From: Tetranychus cinnabarinus
Taxonomy: Eukaryota; Arthropoda; Arachnida; Trombidiformes; Tetranychidae
Direction: 5' to 3'
DNA length: 64,000 bases
Assembly: GCA_022266195.1 (NCBI GenBank)
Contig: WHVY01000003.1
Location: forward strand, 7,378,001 to 7,442,000
Position 1 is the stretch's first letter; every line of letters begins with the position of its first letter. Of the stretch, positions 27,501-42,500 are shown in pieces. A model generated the notes under the pieces. The model did not search any database. It was not told the DNA's origin and saw only the letters and a program-made list of their open reading frames with translations. A program made the translations under genes and the position numbers.

Positions 27501-30500
27501 CAAGTTCAAGTGCTTTTTTGCTAGCGTTTCAAAAGCATTTTTCTAAGAATTTTCTTTTCCAAAGTTCGAAATTCGAAAAATTAGAACACTTTGGCTCGTT
27601 CGAATATGGACAAAAGTGTCAAGAAAAGCATCAAAAACCTTGAGCGTTTTTACAAGCGTCTCAGTTCACTGTCGGAAAATGTTTCAATTTTCGTGTTTTA
27701 AGACTTTTCGAGAGTTTGAAAGATATTAAGTATTTTATATTTTGTCATTAAATGAGTTCTTGAAACTTTTAATGGAAATGTTGCATTTTTATTCTTGTTT
27801 TTGAATCTTGGTTGAGTCTACTTTTCTTGTCTTTTAATGCTATTACTTAGAATACTTTTAACATTTACCTTGAAAGGATCAAAGTGCTGATGAAAAATAA
27901 TTACCTTTACTTTTCGCTAGAATTTGGAACTTTTTGATTTTATTTTTTTCTAATCTTGCTCTGCTTCTTTTTATTGTTATCCTGATAATCATCTTCATTT
28001 CATTTTCCTTCTTTTACCAAACATTTTATTCAGTTACCGCTAATATCATCAAAAGTGATTGTCCTTTTGTCTTGAACATTCCTGGAACCCTCTAAAAGGT
28101 TTCACACTTGGATTTACAACAATGTATTCTTTTTCTCTCTTCCTCTTTTCCTGAGCAATTGAAAGGCCAAAACTGGCACACATAAGGAAAGAAAACAAAG
28201 AGAACCTTATCAATCACGCTTGACCAGGTTATCAAAACCATTTTATTCATGTTGCTACTTAGCGACAACAAGACAAGCAGCTTAATCAAAATCCTAATGG
28301 AAAAAGTAATGCAATAGTCTGTATTATTTACTCAATAATCCAAGTCTGTCTCCAATAAGATTTGAGAAAAAAAATAATTCCACTCAAAATTGTTTTATCA
28401 CATTAAATGTGCAACAAAAAGACGTGAAAAGTAATTAATTGAATCAACAATTGTAACCACAAAACAATTGAGAAAACACTTTTTTCTCGAAAAGAAAACC
28501 AGAAACCCCTTTCCACCTTCGAAGCAACATGAAATTTTATAACCGAAGAGACTTTACATTTTCAAGTAAATTCTGATTCCATTTTTCAGCAAAAGAAAAT
28601 CTAGAATCGAAATTAAAAAACTGAAAACTTTTCAAACACGTCGAACAGATTCGAATGGAATTCAGTGAGAAAATGAAAATTTCAAGATTGACTCTGACTT
28701 TTGGGGTTAAAAAGTTTGTCTGATATCTGGATGAAGTTTGGAATTTATGAGTTTTCAAATTTTGAAAATGACCAGTTATCATTCAATATCGTTTCATGAA
28801 TCTTTTGTATAATTTTCACTAAATAGTCTGAAAAGTCAATTTATCATTGTTATAGCAAAACACTCCCAGTACCTTTTAATTTAATAATGTTGAGTTTCAG
28901 GTAAAGTAAAATCATTTTTCACTCTTTGCTTTGCATTCTTCTTGTTTCCTGCCTTTATCTGCCTTCGATGATATTGATGATAATTATAAATGGATACTAA
29001 AGTGAATTACTGATTATCATGGAAGGAGTCGACGAAAAATGATATTGAAACGGGCAGAGAGAAAGTTATCCAATTAAATTGATTGAAGTTAATCTTTTCT
29101 CCTTTCTTTTTCAATCAAAGTGATAAACTCGTTTCATGTTGTTCCCATTATCATTATTATTGAGAGTTTTGTAAAAACAAAAACAGAGGAAAACTGGAAA
29201 CGTGAATTTACATCAACTTTTTTAAAACCTGTTAATGTGCATAAATAAGTAATGTATGAGTTATAATGGGACTTCATTATCATTATGATAAACATTAATA
29301 GCAGCAACTCCAGCTTTTCACCATTTCACCATAACTTGCAGTTTAATATTGAAAGTAATTTCGTTTTGCGTTATTGATAATTATAAGCAGACATTCTGAC
29401 TCGACTATTAATTAAACTATTTTATTGACTCTGAGACAGTTTGCGCCTAATGAGCTCTATTATGGTTTTGACATTTACAATTAAATGTGCAATTTGACTT
29501 GCATTTGATAACTTGCACTCCAAGTGTGTGCATTAAATTGATGGAATCAAAAATTCTGATGTGATTTTTAACATTAAGATTTGATATCAACATAAATAAC
29601 TCGAAAATCCCAGCTATTCTTTTTTCACTCCCAGGAAAGTTCTGATAACTTATTGAAGTTCCAATCAGAATGTTTTGATTTTGATAGAATCTGAAATCTT
29701 TTCTTTTTATTTTTTGCGATCTGAATGTTCTTGAACATTTTTGTCACAGTTCAAAAATTGTTGAATTTTCGAATCGAATTATTTCTTCTGAATTTTGCTG
29801 AATTTTGGCTGCTTTGTAGTGATATTTTCTGTCAGATATTTTCAATGTTTAATATTTGTTAGAGTTATATGAGTCGCATTGATGGGGAATATTAACTTGT
29901 TTAACTGGGAGTGAAAAATATGGAGAAATGACTTGGAGTTTAACTTCAATTATTTATGTGATTACATCTGCTGCTCATACCAACTTTTAAATAATACAAT
30001 AATTGTTGGTTAGAAGCAGTGAGAATTGATTTCATGGTTAACCAAATTTGAACATTTGAATTGTTCAACATTGTATTGTACAATAATAGGATGAAAAGAG
30101 TGCAAGGAAAAAGTGCAAAATTGGAATGCATGAAAAATGTAGAGAATCATTCAGATGAGATGTTATTTGACAACGATTATTATTGCTGTTATTTTCACAT
30201 TATTTGTCTTGTTATTATTTTTTATTGTGATCAAAACCATTATTATCATCATCAGTAATAATGAATAAACTTTTTTTTCGCAAAAATTTCATGCCTTCCA
30301 TTCATTCTTGTTACATTTTCTTGGCAAACTCGACAATTTCTTATTCTATTCATTTCCTCATACATTTTCACTCCTTGAAAAGTTCTGCACACTCGATGTT
30401 GTTGCGAAAATGTTACAAAAAAAATAATTCTGAACAAAGTCAGGGTACAAAACAGTCCAATGAACTTAGTATTGAAATATTGTCAAAAATAAAATATTAA

Positions 30501-33500
30501 TATTCGGGTTCATCCAAGAAATCATTAACAATCAATTTATGAAAAGCTGATGAATTCAGAATTGAAACACTTTATCATGGAAAAAAGTTCTGTAGAAAAT
30601 CATGAAAATTCTTTCATACCAACAAAAGAGTTGAAATTCATTTCCATCTACAGAAACTCAGCAGTTTTAGGGTGATATCAAGGACAGCATTCGATTAAAG
30701 TACAACATGGAATGATATCGACTGGGAGTGATAATATTTACTGGGAGTTTGGAATAAGATTAAACAATGAATTTACTAAAGGCAAAAGTCAAACCTTTAA
30801 ACATGAAAGAATAAATAATTCTTGAAACTTTACCATTTGCTTTACCATTACACATTCATCTTATTCATTTGCATCATTTCCATAACATTATCATTGGCAA
30901 AATTATTGTTCAAATTATTGTCATTTTTGTTCTTCTCTTGTGACGATCAAAGCTCGTTCAATACTTCATAATATTATGATGCTGTCAGTCCCAGTTCTTG
31001 GAGACAAGACATGAAAAGATGTTAACCTTGTATTCAACATCATCCTTCTCCATCATCTGCTCAAAGCAAAATGATTCTCATCTTATATTCTTGCATGCTT
31101 TTTTACCCTTTCCTTTTCACTTCCCTTTTTGATGCTCCATTTAATTGTGGCTTCATTCATCTCTTGTCATCTTTTCTCATCATTCTGCTTGATATTGCAT
31201 CGTCGTTTCACCAAGAATTTACATTGCCATTATTGGAAGACGAAATTTTCTCAACAATAATTTTTTCCCTTTTTTACTTTTTTCTCATCATTTTTGACCC
31301 TTTTCTCCATCATGAGCTTTTCATTTGCTATTCAATCCATTATTTACTCTAATATGTCCAACAATGAGCATCTTCAATTTGGGTCGCAATAATTATCACG
31401 ACAACAATGATGGCAAGAATGATAAAGAAGGCTAAAAAAGGGAAACTTCGGAAAGCCAATTTACTACAAAAAAAAGAAATTCTTTTTTCCGACTTTTGTT
31501 CGGAAGTTGTAGTTGCCATCATGGAAAGGAAACGGAAGTGATGATGATTCAACTTGAATTTATGGACTGATTGGTCCGGAAAGGTTCATCAGTGAATTAC
31601 ACCAAACGATATTCTGATACTCTTGTTAGTATTTATTCATTCGTTTCTTTTTTTCTTCTCCCATTCATTCAGATTCTCTTTTTTCGTCCTTTCAGATTTT
31701 CCTTTATTCTCAATTGAGTTGATCATAACAGGGAATGAAATTGTCCCAAAAATATGATAATTTCATCTGATGAGAGAAAAAGAAAAATTCAAAGTCGACT
31801 TTACAGATTCACATAATAATCAGATTATGAGACATGGAATGAGCTTGAATTTTCATCTCAAAGAAAAAAGGAAAAGAGAAGAAAATAATTCAATTCCACC
31901 TTCATGTTATCAGAATATTATCACCATTTTTTTCAGTTCTACTATTGATTGAATAGTGATTCCTGTGAATACATTAATACTTGAAATGTGAACAAGTTTG
32001 AGTCAATGTCGAACTTTTTTCGCTTTTTTCCTTTTCTGATTTCTTTTCGATTCATGTTGTTGAACTTGTCAAAGTAAAGCTCAGCCTTAAGATATCAGCT
32101 TCCAGTTAAACGAGAAAATATGAAATGAAGAGGGAAAGAAAAGTGTAGAATGTTGGAAATTCTGGAAACAACGAAAATTTTCTTTACTTCATTTTCCTTT
32201 TTGCTCTTTACTTTTTATCCAAGATTTGGAGGCAAAGAAAAGTTCATAGGTAATATCAAGAGATGGAAAGATGATGATGAAAAGGAAAGCGCAAAGCTTG
32301 CAGAGAAAAGAGCAAAAATGTTGAATTCCCAGAAAGATTCACAGCTTTTCTTTTCTAATTCAGTTTCATCACAAACTTTGACTTTACACTAAACCAAAAA
32401 ATGAACATCGAAAAGAGACGAAGAGAAAAAAAGTGATGAAAAAGAAAATACTTTTTTCTCCATTTTCTTCCTAATGCTTCTTTTCGTCATTAGCATATCT
32501 CACAAAGTCACACATTTAAATGTTTTGTGAGTAAAGAAGAAGAAAAAACTTGAAATGTTTGAATTTCCAATACTCATTTGTGTATCAAATAAGAAAGGAA
32601 ATAGTAAAAGAAAGTTGTCACTTTTTTGCTGCCAAAATTCAATAGCAATACTTTGAAAGAAACTCTTTTTTTTCGGCAAAATTTTTCTTTTCATCACTTC
32701 TTTTCAATGTTTGACATGTAAATGGACAAACTCATTTCATTTCACCTTTCATCAGCTCATAAGCCAAGGCTGAAAAGTATAAAGTTTAAAACTCGAAATC
32801 TCATGACACTGAATCAAAATAAACTCTAATCAACATATTCATCTGAGCCTTGAGAGGCCTTCAACTTCACCGATGAAAAGTAAAACAATACAAAACTTCA
32901 ACTTTAAACAGCAATCAATCTTAGCTTCTGATTCTCTGGAGGGAATCTCAAAAACCATATTAATCTGAAATCTCGATATTCTCAACAGAAAGTCTTCCAA
33001 ATCGTTTCTTTTCATTTCAATTAATTATTTATTCTCATCATGGTTGGTTCGAAAAAATCTAATAATTATTCTAAAAATAGAATTTCCATCTCAAAACTCT
33101 GAATAAATAATTTCATCATTGAAATGAATCCAATCCGAAAAACAAATTTTTCCAGAAATCCGATGCTCTCCAAGAATAGCTACAAAAACTTCTCAGCTGG
33201 AAACGTCATTTCAAAAGGTGATAGAATCTTTGATAGCAAAAATATTTTCAAAACATTCTTAAAACCTTGAGCTTTTCAAGCTAAATGTTGAGTCGGCAAA
33301 AATCCAAGCTCACTGGAAATGGATGTTAGCGGTTATCAATATTTTCTAGAAAAAAATTCGTAACATTTTTTTCGATTTCGAATAGATTTTTTCGCTGCCA
33401 AAACAATCTCGAACGGTCGAGTTCTCAAAATGTTGAAACGTCAAAACCTTCAAAAATTATTAGGTAAATCCATTCTCAGCTCAACAATAGTTGAAGATAA

Positions 33501-36500
33501 AAAAGTAAGCTAATAGCATAAGTTATCAAAAAAGTCTAGAAATTTTCATTCGAACTGAATGTCTTTCAGTGAAATTAAACTGAGAAACCTTGAACAGCCT
33601 TAAAAGAGGTTGAATTTTTTGCTTTGATTAAAAGACAAAAGACAAAAGTACTTGAATAATGATGATGATAATGTCTCACTGTCAACGTTATTAGTCTCAT
33701 AATGGTTGATAATGAACATGTTTTGTAATAAAAGTTTTACTCCTTTAATTAGCTTGCGTGATAAAACCTAAACTCATTTTGTAAACTTGATTGTCTTAAT
33801 CAGAATTTGTTCCTATTAGTCAAAATTGTTATTACACTTTTCTCGTCTCATCATCATCATCATCTTGCTTCCATTCATTTCTCTCCATCATTGGCGTCCC
33901 ATTATATTATCCTGTAAACATTTCACCCAATTTCAAATGCTAAGCGAAAAAAGTCATCAAAAGAAGATTAAAGGAACCAAATTTTCTTTTCTTTTTATCA
34001 TTCGCTTTATTTTGTATCATAATCATGAAGAACAGAACAACAGAGAAAGAGATTTAAATTGAAGCACCAGCTTATTATCATGATAATGAAAAGATGAGAA
34101 AAAGATGAACTTTTGAAAGAGACGAAACGAAAGAAGAAAAAAAACTTTTCGCTTCATTCATAAACAATGGTGAAACTGAGCAAAGAGTTAATCCAATCAT
34201 ATTGATTCCAATTACTCATTATCTCTACCTTTCCCTTCCTTCCCTGGTTCACCTTTCAATTATCACATTATCTAAGGATAATTTCCATCATTATCATATT
34301 CCATTGATTTGTTATCACCTTTATGCTTTACCTTTTCCATCGTTAACCAAATCATTATCAACACCATTATTCTGCATTATTCAGTCTTGAGAGGAAAATT
34401 CATTTTCTTGCCTCCATTACAATGTTAATAGATAAAAGGTCAACCATGATTGAATAATGGTAAATGATGAGCATCAAATTGAGCTGATTGTCTTTCAATA
34501 ACGTGTCCAGTAAATAAATGGACAATTCTTTGGTTAATGGACATTCGAACATATTTTTCCTATTCTCAACTTGAAAACAATTTCTTTACCTTTGCTCATC
34601 GACGGTTAATGATGGTGAAAAGATATTCATCAGATGGAGAAAAATGGAAATGGATTGTTCACTTGGAATAAAATATTTTCCAGTTTTTTCGAATCAAAAT
34701 TTTCTTCAATCAATCACAATTTTCTCAAAGTTGAAACACTTTTAGCAACACTTTTTTGCCCTCTTCTTTCGATTTGTTTTCATTCTCCATTTTTCTCACA
34801 ACAAATTAATATCTCATTAGTTGTAACCTGAAATGAAATGATAATCATCATGATTAGTGTTAAGCCTCAAGGTAAACAGAAAAGGTTGAAAATTGAAACA
34901 AAAGTCACACAGCAAATGATTAAAATAATGAGCAAAAGAGTTGAAAATGGAATGACTCGGGAAAATGTTATTAGAATATTAATAGAAGAAGAAAAAAACT
35001 TTGTTTCTCTCTCTTTTCTTTCTACACTGTTATTCTAATGAATATACTTTTGGGTGAAAACTTTCGACAATTTATAACTTTGCAGGGAGAAACAACAAAA
35101 AGAATCAACGAAAAAGAGAAAAATATTTTTCTTGTTATCTCTTAATTAAAAGATGCTTTTGTTCATCAGCTTTTTGTCTCTCCTCTGGTTTAGCAAAAAG
35201 GAAACTTTTTTGCTTCATTCTCTGATCGTTTGATAATTCAACAAAAATTAACATTTTACTTGGAAAAGGAAATCATTTTAATGATCATCAGTGAAACAAA
35301 AAAAAAGGACAACTCAAAGTGAACAGAAGAGAAGGAAAAATGGAAAAAAATTATTACAATAAAATCTTTATTCGAAGGCTGAACTTGCAAACATAAAGAA
35401 TATAATTTTTCAGAATTTTCCACATTTTCTTTTTCGTTTTCGAATGAATATTGAAATTTTAAATCTCTTCTTTTGCGGTCATTTGTCAACTCTATTATTT
35501 ACAAATCATTAGGTTATTGAGATGATCATGAAGTGGACGAAGAAAAGATGAAAACAATTATTCGTTTATTATGATTTTTTCGTTTATCTCAAGCATGAGT
35601 TTAGGAAGTGAGGAGAGAAACGAGAAAATAGATTAGGTAAAGAGATTTTAGGTTAAGACAGGTTAGAAACTCAATGATGTAGATGATGTGGTGAAACATG
35701 GTAAGATGAGGTTAGGTTAGAAGAGAGTTGAATAGGTTAAGGAATGAACAAGAAATGGTTTGCAGTTATAGTCAAAGATATTAATGATGGTATTCAGTTA
35801 GAGACAAGTTGAAACCATGGCAAAGAATAAATTATTGATTTCAATCTTGTTGAGCTTTTTGTGCACAGTTTTGTCTTTACTCTTCTTTCTTAACCCTCAT
35901 CATTATCGTAATATTATTACTTTTATGATATTTATTAATAAAATCATCATTATCCACTGAAGAGGGGCAAACATTTTCACCAAGTTAATAACATTTGTAC
36001 AGCTTTCTGTCAACAAGTTTTGCCAGTTGCAACAAGAAAAATTGTTTATCTCTTTTGCCTGTTCGATTAAACTTTCTTTTGCCATTCTTTTTTTCGATCT
36101 CCATCTCTACTCAGGTTGATCATGATTGACGATTGTTGCACGTTTTGCTTGGTTTGATGCCGACATCGTTAACGTTGACGAAATAATTAATCTTTTCCTT
36201 CTTTTCCTATTTAGCGATTAAAATTTCAGGCTCAGTTTAACTTGACCATTGCAACTCTAATTGACTTTATGATTGATAACTTTGCCAACTTATTGATTCT
36301 CAATGTTTAGTATGCGAAAAGAGAAGGTTTAATCTTTTGAATAAGTTTAAAGATTTGCATCGAGAAATGCTAATGATGAAAAGAGAGAAATGATGAATCT
36401 TGATGCAATTCATTTCCCTGATGAATCCGACTCCTCTTGTGTCCAATAGATTTGGTCAAAGAAAGAGAAAGAAAAGATTGGAACAGAAAAAAAGAGGAAA

Positions 36501-39500
36501 AGTTTTTGCTCGATCAAGGCCAACAGAAGAGCAAATTATAACCTAAAATGGTTTAAGCTTAAGTAACATCTAAGTAGTCTGTAAGGAGTTTTGTTTGGAG
36601 TATAAATTTGCTGCTTTTCCTTGTTGACCATTTGTGCAGTTGAACCTTTTGATTGAATATATTATTTGTTTGATTCATTTTCATTTATTGATTCAAGACT
36701 AAACAAGATAAAGATGATAATGATGATGGAAATGATGAAAATGCAGAGGAAAGGGAAGAAGAAGAAGAAATGGCAGAAAAGGCAAAAAGCAACGTAAAAA
36801 GTCTTTGGTTTTGTTACTTGTTATTCTGTATTTATCTTGATTCTTTACAATTTCACTCAACTAACAATATTGATTGGAACCACATAATTATAATGATGAT
36901 TAGCCTCTATCAATGGGAAGGGAATGTGTGTGTGTGTTTTATACGTAATATTTATCTGTTGGTTGAAAATACGAAAAAAATAATCAGTTTGCCTTGAAGG
37001 CAATTCCTCTTGTTCACCATCATTTTCAACTCATTTTCTTTCCCTTAACCTTATCACTTTTGGATAAACAAGTTTGAGCTTCTGGTTTACAGCCATTCAT
37101 CATTGATCTCCTTCAAGCATTTTGTCCTTTTTTTGCTCCTCATTTCAACATTATTACCCAAAAATTTCAAGTTTCAAATCAAACCAAATAAAGCAAATTT
37201 TTCCACTTTTGACCAACATTGGATTTACTCCCAGTTATCATCTGGGAGTGAAAAATATTTGCCAACTTTTTTTCTTCTTTTCCCAAAATTCTTCTTTCAG
37301 GACACATCAACTGTCCATCAAGTGTTGATTAACTGTTAATCTTTATCCTTGAACTGGAACTGAAAACCGAGAAACCATAAAAAAAGTGAACCCGAAAATC
37401 ATGGCAAGCCAATCAGTGAGAGTGGAAGCCATTTATTGACCGCAAAAGAGGAAGCAAAGAGACTCTTTATTTGATATTCGTAACAATTAACTGTAATCAT
37501 TGTGGTATGCAAATCATGTTAACAATGCTAATAAAGTTGACAGTGAATCATGAGAAGAAAAATTAATTAATAAAAAGTGGAAAATTGAAAAAAGACTGAA
37601 AAGTTCGTAAAAAAACGAAAAGTAAAAGAAATGAAAAAGTTGAAATAAAATATTCAAATGGTAAAGATTAATGTGAAAAGATGAAAGAGGAAAGAAAAGT
37701 GTAAACAAAAGAAAGCAAAGGTAACTATTATGGTTCAATTGGTATTAACTATTATTATTAGTTGCTATTATTATCATTATTAAATGTTATATTATTGATG
37801 AAACGTTTTACTCTCAATTTAGTTTGTGCCCTTTGCTGCTTCTTATTGTGAACAATAATATGAGTTTATTTGTAGCTTCAACTGTGATATATAAAGTAGC
37901 GAAACCAACTAGACGTGATTCAGTTCTGCTTCAAATATTTTTCAACCTTTTCCATGTTGACTGGAAAAAGTTATTCTCATGCATTCTATCATGTTGCAAG
38001 GTAACTTTGATACAAAAGGTCATCTTTCAAAGAGACTGAGAAACTTTCAAAGTGTAACATATTGCATTCCATGTGCAGTATCAATAAGTTGAACTTTTAT
38101 TTTTTTTCATTTTTTCCAAATTCTTTTTTCGCTTAACTTATATTTCAGATTCTCTGCTTTTGACGACAAGTTGACAAATAATGTGCTAATAATTTAGAAT
38201 TGAATCATTGGAATGAAGGTCAAGTAGGGATGAAGTCATAAATTGTCGCTTCGAGTTTTGGAAATTAAAATTTTCAACTTTTTCCATTTCGTCGACACTT
38301 AAATCGTTAAGATGTTGCAGTAATCGAATGTACGCTTTTTGCTTTGAACGTGAAAAAATGAAAAGTCAATTTTAATGGTTATTGTATGACTTGGTTCATG
38401 ATTTGTTTCCCTGTCCATGGTAATGTTGGTGAGAGAAAAAAGGTTGTCAGATAATATATTCGATGGTTGTCAATTTTTATCGATAATTTTTCTTCTAAAG
38501 CTTGTTTCTTTTTTTCGTTTAGTTTTTTTCTTCTCTTCATTCTCCTGCGTTCTGATCATAAAATAATAGTTATCATCAACAACACTTGCTAAATAAGATA
38601 TTATCATCATTATTTTCTTGTCGACTTTTATTTGTCCTAAACTGATATTGAAAATGTTTATTTTTACTTTTAGCTACTTTTTTGCTTCTTTTTTTGTGTC
38701 CAACTGTTAACTTTTCAATGGAATCGTTTAATAGTGTTATTATTGTTTACTCAGCTTTACTTTTACCTTTTGCCTCGAAAATAATAATAGTTCAACTAAT
38801 AATAGTCTTTTCGTAATGTATCGTGATCATGAGATGATTCAATATGTTATAATATCATTTGCGATTCAATGGGTTTTATGGGTTTCAAGTTAAAAAGCGG
38901 AAAGAAGAGTTGACTTGAAAACAAGAAAAGGAATGAAGACATTTTTACCTTTTCTTTTGTTTTTACTTTTTTTCCACTGGCTTTTAGCTTTGTTTGCGTA
39001 CTTTCCATCTGATGATTAACAAGTATTGCCAATTTATTGAGTTATTTATATCTAAATTGCATTTACACTAAGCTAATGCTATTTAACAAGCTGCATTTCC
39101 ATTAAGATTAAGGCTTTGCTTTTTTAATTGCACAGACAAATACCTTTATTGACAGAGTTTGTTATATTACTTCACTGGGAGTTGGAGATCAGTTTAGTGG
39201 GAAAACGAATTGGGTTTTCACGCAAAAACTGACTACAAAATGGCAAATGTTGAACAGTTCTTATGCTCGCCATTTTCTTCTCATCGAATACAATCATTTT
39301 ATTACTTTATTTAAACCGAAAACTTTTGACAGAAACAGCAATTAAGGCGATAAAAGGTCTAAACAAAGAATAGAGTTTTTGTAGAGGCGAAAAAGATTTT
39401 ATGAGTTTGACTAGTTAATGAAATAATTATGAAACTTTGAGTTTCTTCGAGCTCGTAGTAGCCAAGAGATGGAGAAGCAGTTTTATAATGAGTTTAAAAT

Positions 39501-42500
39501 TCAGTTAATGAGCCATTAAAGATTATAAAAGATCTAGTGATTGACCAGATAACGCTGAATGGATCAGTCTTTTTCATTTTTAGTATCAAAAGAAATGTAA
39601 ACGGAGAAACTATGAAAGAAAATGAAAAATGTGGAATAAATCTTCATTTCTACAAACATGATAGATAAAGATTCCTTTTCTTTTCTCTTGACCAACTTCT
39701 TTGTATGCACTTTTGTCGCTTTTTTCAACATCTTCGATACTCTTAGACGATTCTCTGCATTTTCAACTTGAAAGCGTTTTCGCAAGACAAAAGAATCAAA
39801 GTCAAAGTACTAAAAAAGTTTGAACTTCAATTCAAATTGCAATAAAGCTACAAAATCGATTGAAACTTGCTTCACAATTTGATTCAGACTTGTAAATGCT
39901 AACCAACATGAATCAATGAAGAGTTAAACAAGTGATTTCAATGTCAGTGTATGACTGATGAACTAAATGATCGATTTAAAAATTCAATCTTCAAAATGAA
40001 AGTTGAATATTGATTGAGATGTAAAAGACGCAAATGTAGAGCGTTCTTTTTCCAATAGTTATTTACATTGTAATGAAGTAATAAAATGTTGGTGAAAAAA
40101 GTTAAACGAGTTGACCTTATAAGAGTCAATAGAGGAACCACAAGAAGTAGGTAAAAAGCAAGTTAAAAGCACATAAAAGGGTAAAAGCTATTATTTTATG
40201 GCAGTCATGATAATTGAGGCGAGGTTAACATTTATCATGTAACATAACTTTATATACAATACAATAGATATACATATTAATAACTTTTTCAGGCATTCTT
40301 TGCCTTGCAACCACTAACCAAGCATAGTTAACATATTAACCAATAAGCCAGTGTCACGGAAACTGCCCAAATTCCGGGTCACACGATTCCGATAATTAAT
40401 TACCAGTGCATCTCATCTGTACCCTTAATCACAGAGAATTTTCATCATCATCATCATCATGAAGAGGGGAAGTTGTGACCAGAAAAGAGAGAGAGAGAAG
40501 AGAGGATAAAAAAAGACACCTCGAATCTCCATTAATAACAGAACTCATGTCAGATCCACATTGATTCTTTGGTTCCATTTCATGCTCCCATGGCTTACAT
40601 GGTCAACTTTATATTCCCTTCATAATCATTCTCATCCTCCTTCCACCCAACATTCAGACTGTAAACACCCTGTATAATAAGGTCAAGTTCCTAATTGAAT
40701 ATCTTTCCATGTTACAGTATTGACACAACATTCTTCCTATGCTAATAACAATTATTGGAATGAAGAGAAAAAGGTTTATCGAAAAAAAAGGAAAAGAAAA
40801 AAAAAGTTGTTAGATTTATCATATTTTTGTCCAATGCAGCCAATTTTGGAGCGGCAAGAGATGATCATTAATGGTCAAATGGATCGTCCTTTGGTCAAAG
40901 TGGAACCAAGTGTAATCAATTATTGCAACAAAAGCGCATCTTTTCACTTTTCCATTTTGCCCATTTTCTGGACACTTTGAGAACCAATTTTCTCGATCAA
41001 ACTTTTGTCTTCATTAACAGATCAACTTTTCATGTTGACCCATTAAGCGTACATGATAAATGATTGCAACTAATTTTGTCTCATTTCGATTTTTTGGAAG
41101 CAAATTTTTTCTTTTCTTTTTGTTCTCTTCTCTAAATCATGTTTACTTCTTCCGGTTCAATGGGTTTCAATGATCATTTCAATTTGCATGACATTCAACT
41201 CAACATTGAAAATATGAAATATCATTTCAACTTGAAGCAAGCTTGTAACGAGCAAACAACATGAAAGAACTGAGGGAAAAAGAAAGAAAAAATGGAAATG
41301 AAAATTTTCATGAAAACTTTTTTTCTTTTGCTTTTCTTCATTTCAATTTTTATCTTTTCCCTTTATGGATATTTTAATAATAATATGTTTATCATTTAAA
41401 ATAACCTCATTTTTACTTCCGATTTAAAAAGATTCAGAGCCATTTCCTTTTGCTTGTTCACTTGCAACTTGATTTATAAACTTTTTGCAATTTAAAATTC
41501 CAACCAACAATTGAACAAACTGAATCTTGATGAAAAGATGTAAAAGTTATTCAGATAATAATAGGAAATCATAAATGAGTTTATCTTTGGGACATTCAGA
41601 GAATCGCTTTAAACATTTGATATCATGTCATGCATTTGGCTAAATTGGTTGAAATGTTGAGAGAAAAGTTCAGAGAAGGAATCTTGTCCCAATTTGGAAA
41701 AGATAATTTACTAATTTGATAAAGAAAATTTTCTTTTCTTCTTTTGTGTCGAATTCAATTTTTTGAATGATTACCAACAACTGAAATGAACAATCGAAAG
41801 GTCATCAACTTTTTCAACTTTGAATTTGAACCAGTTTAAATCTTGACCTTGTTTTACTGATTGAATTGGTATGAAAAGAAATTCAATGTGAAACTTTGCT
41901 TGGAATAATCATTTTTATTGATTGAATTGGAATGAAACGGGAAAAGGCGGGAATAAAGTGAAGGGATGAACAATGGAAAAGTGCTGATAGCCAATGAATT
42001 TATTCATTTTCAAATATATTAAATTGTTGACCTTCTCCATGTTCAACTGAATCTACTTGAAAATTCATTTTATTCATCAAATAATACATTGAAACAATTG
42101 CAAGAGAAAAGAAGGAAAAATTGTTTCTCTTTTTTCTTCACCTTTTCCAGGTTTTCCATGTTTTCAAGCATTTTCAAGTTTCCATTTCAAATTCAGGAGA
42201 AAATTTTTTTCCATTCATCAGTTGAATCACTTGAATTTCAGCTGGTTTCAAGTCTATCTTTACTCATTCTCAAGGTACATAAAGAACCTTTCGTAACCAG
42301 AAAAAAAAGTTTGAGTTTCCATTTGATGAGAATTTTCACTTTTCTATTCACCTTGCAAATGAACAACTCTGAATTTTGTTGAGAGAAAAAACGAAATTTC
42401 CATTTTCCAATCAAATTGATGGCGATGATAAAAGCTTTGTGATTGTACTCAGCTAACTTGATAAAACGATGCAATTGATAAGTTGAATGTTGTCTCATGA

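Noticed and set aside
35635..35740. GGTTAGGTTAG resembling the arthropod TTAGG telomere repeat
   Set aside because: Only two exact units within a loosely repetitive GGTTA-rich stretch; not a telomeric array.
40720..40980. 86-codon plus-strand frame after TTCCATGTTACAG
   Set aside because: It starts at a non-ATG codon, is Lys-rich from an A-tract, and has no donor or partner exon. It was noted only as composition slightly above background.
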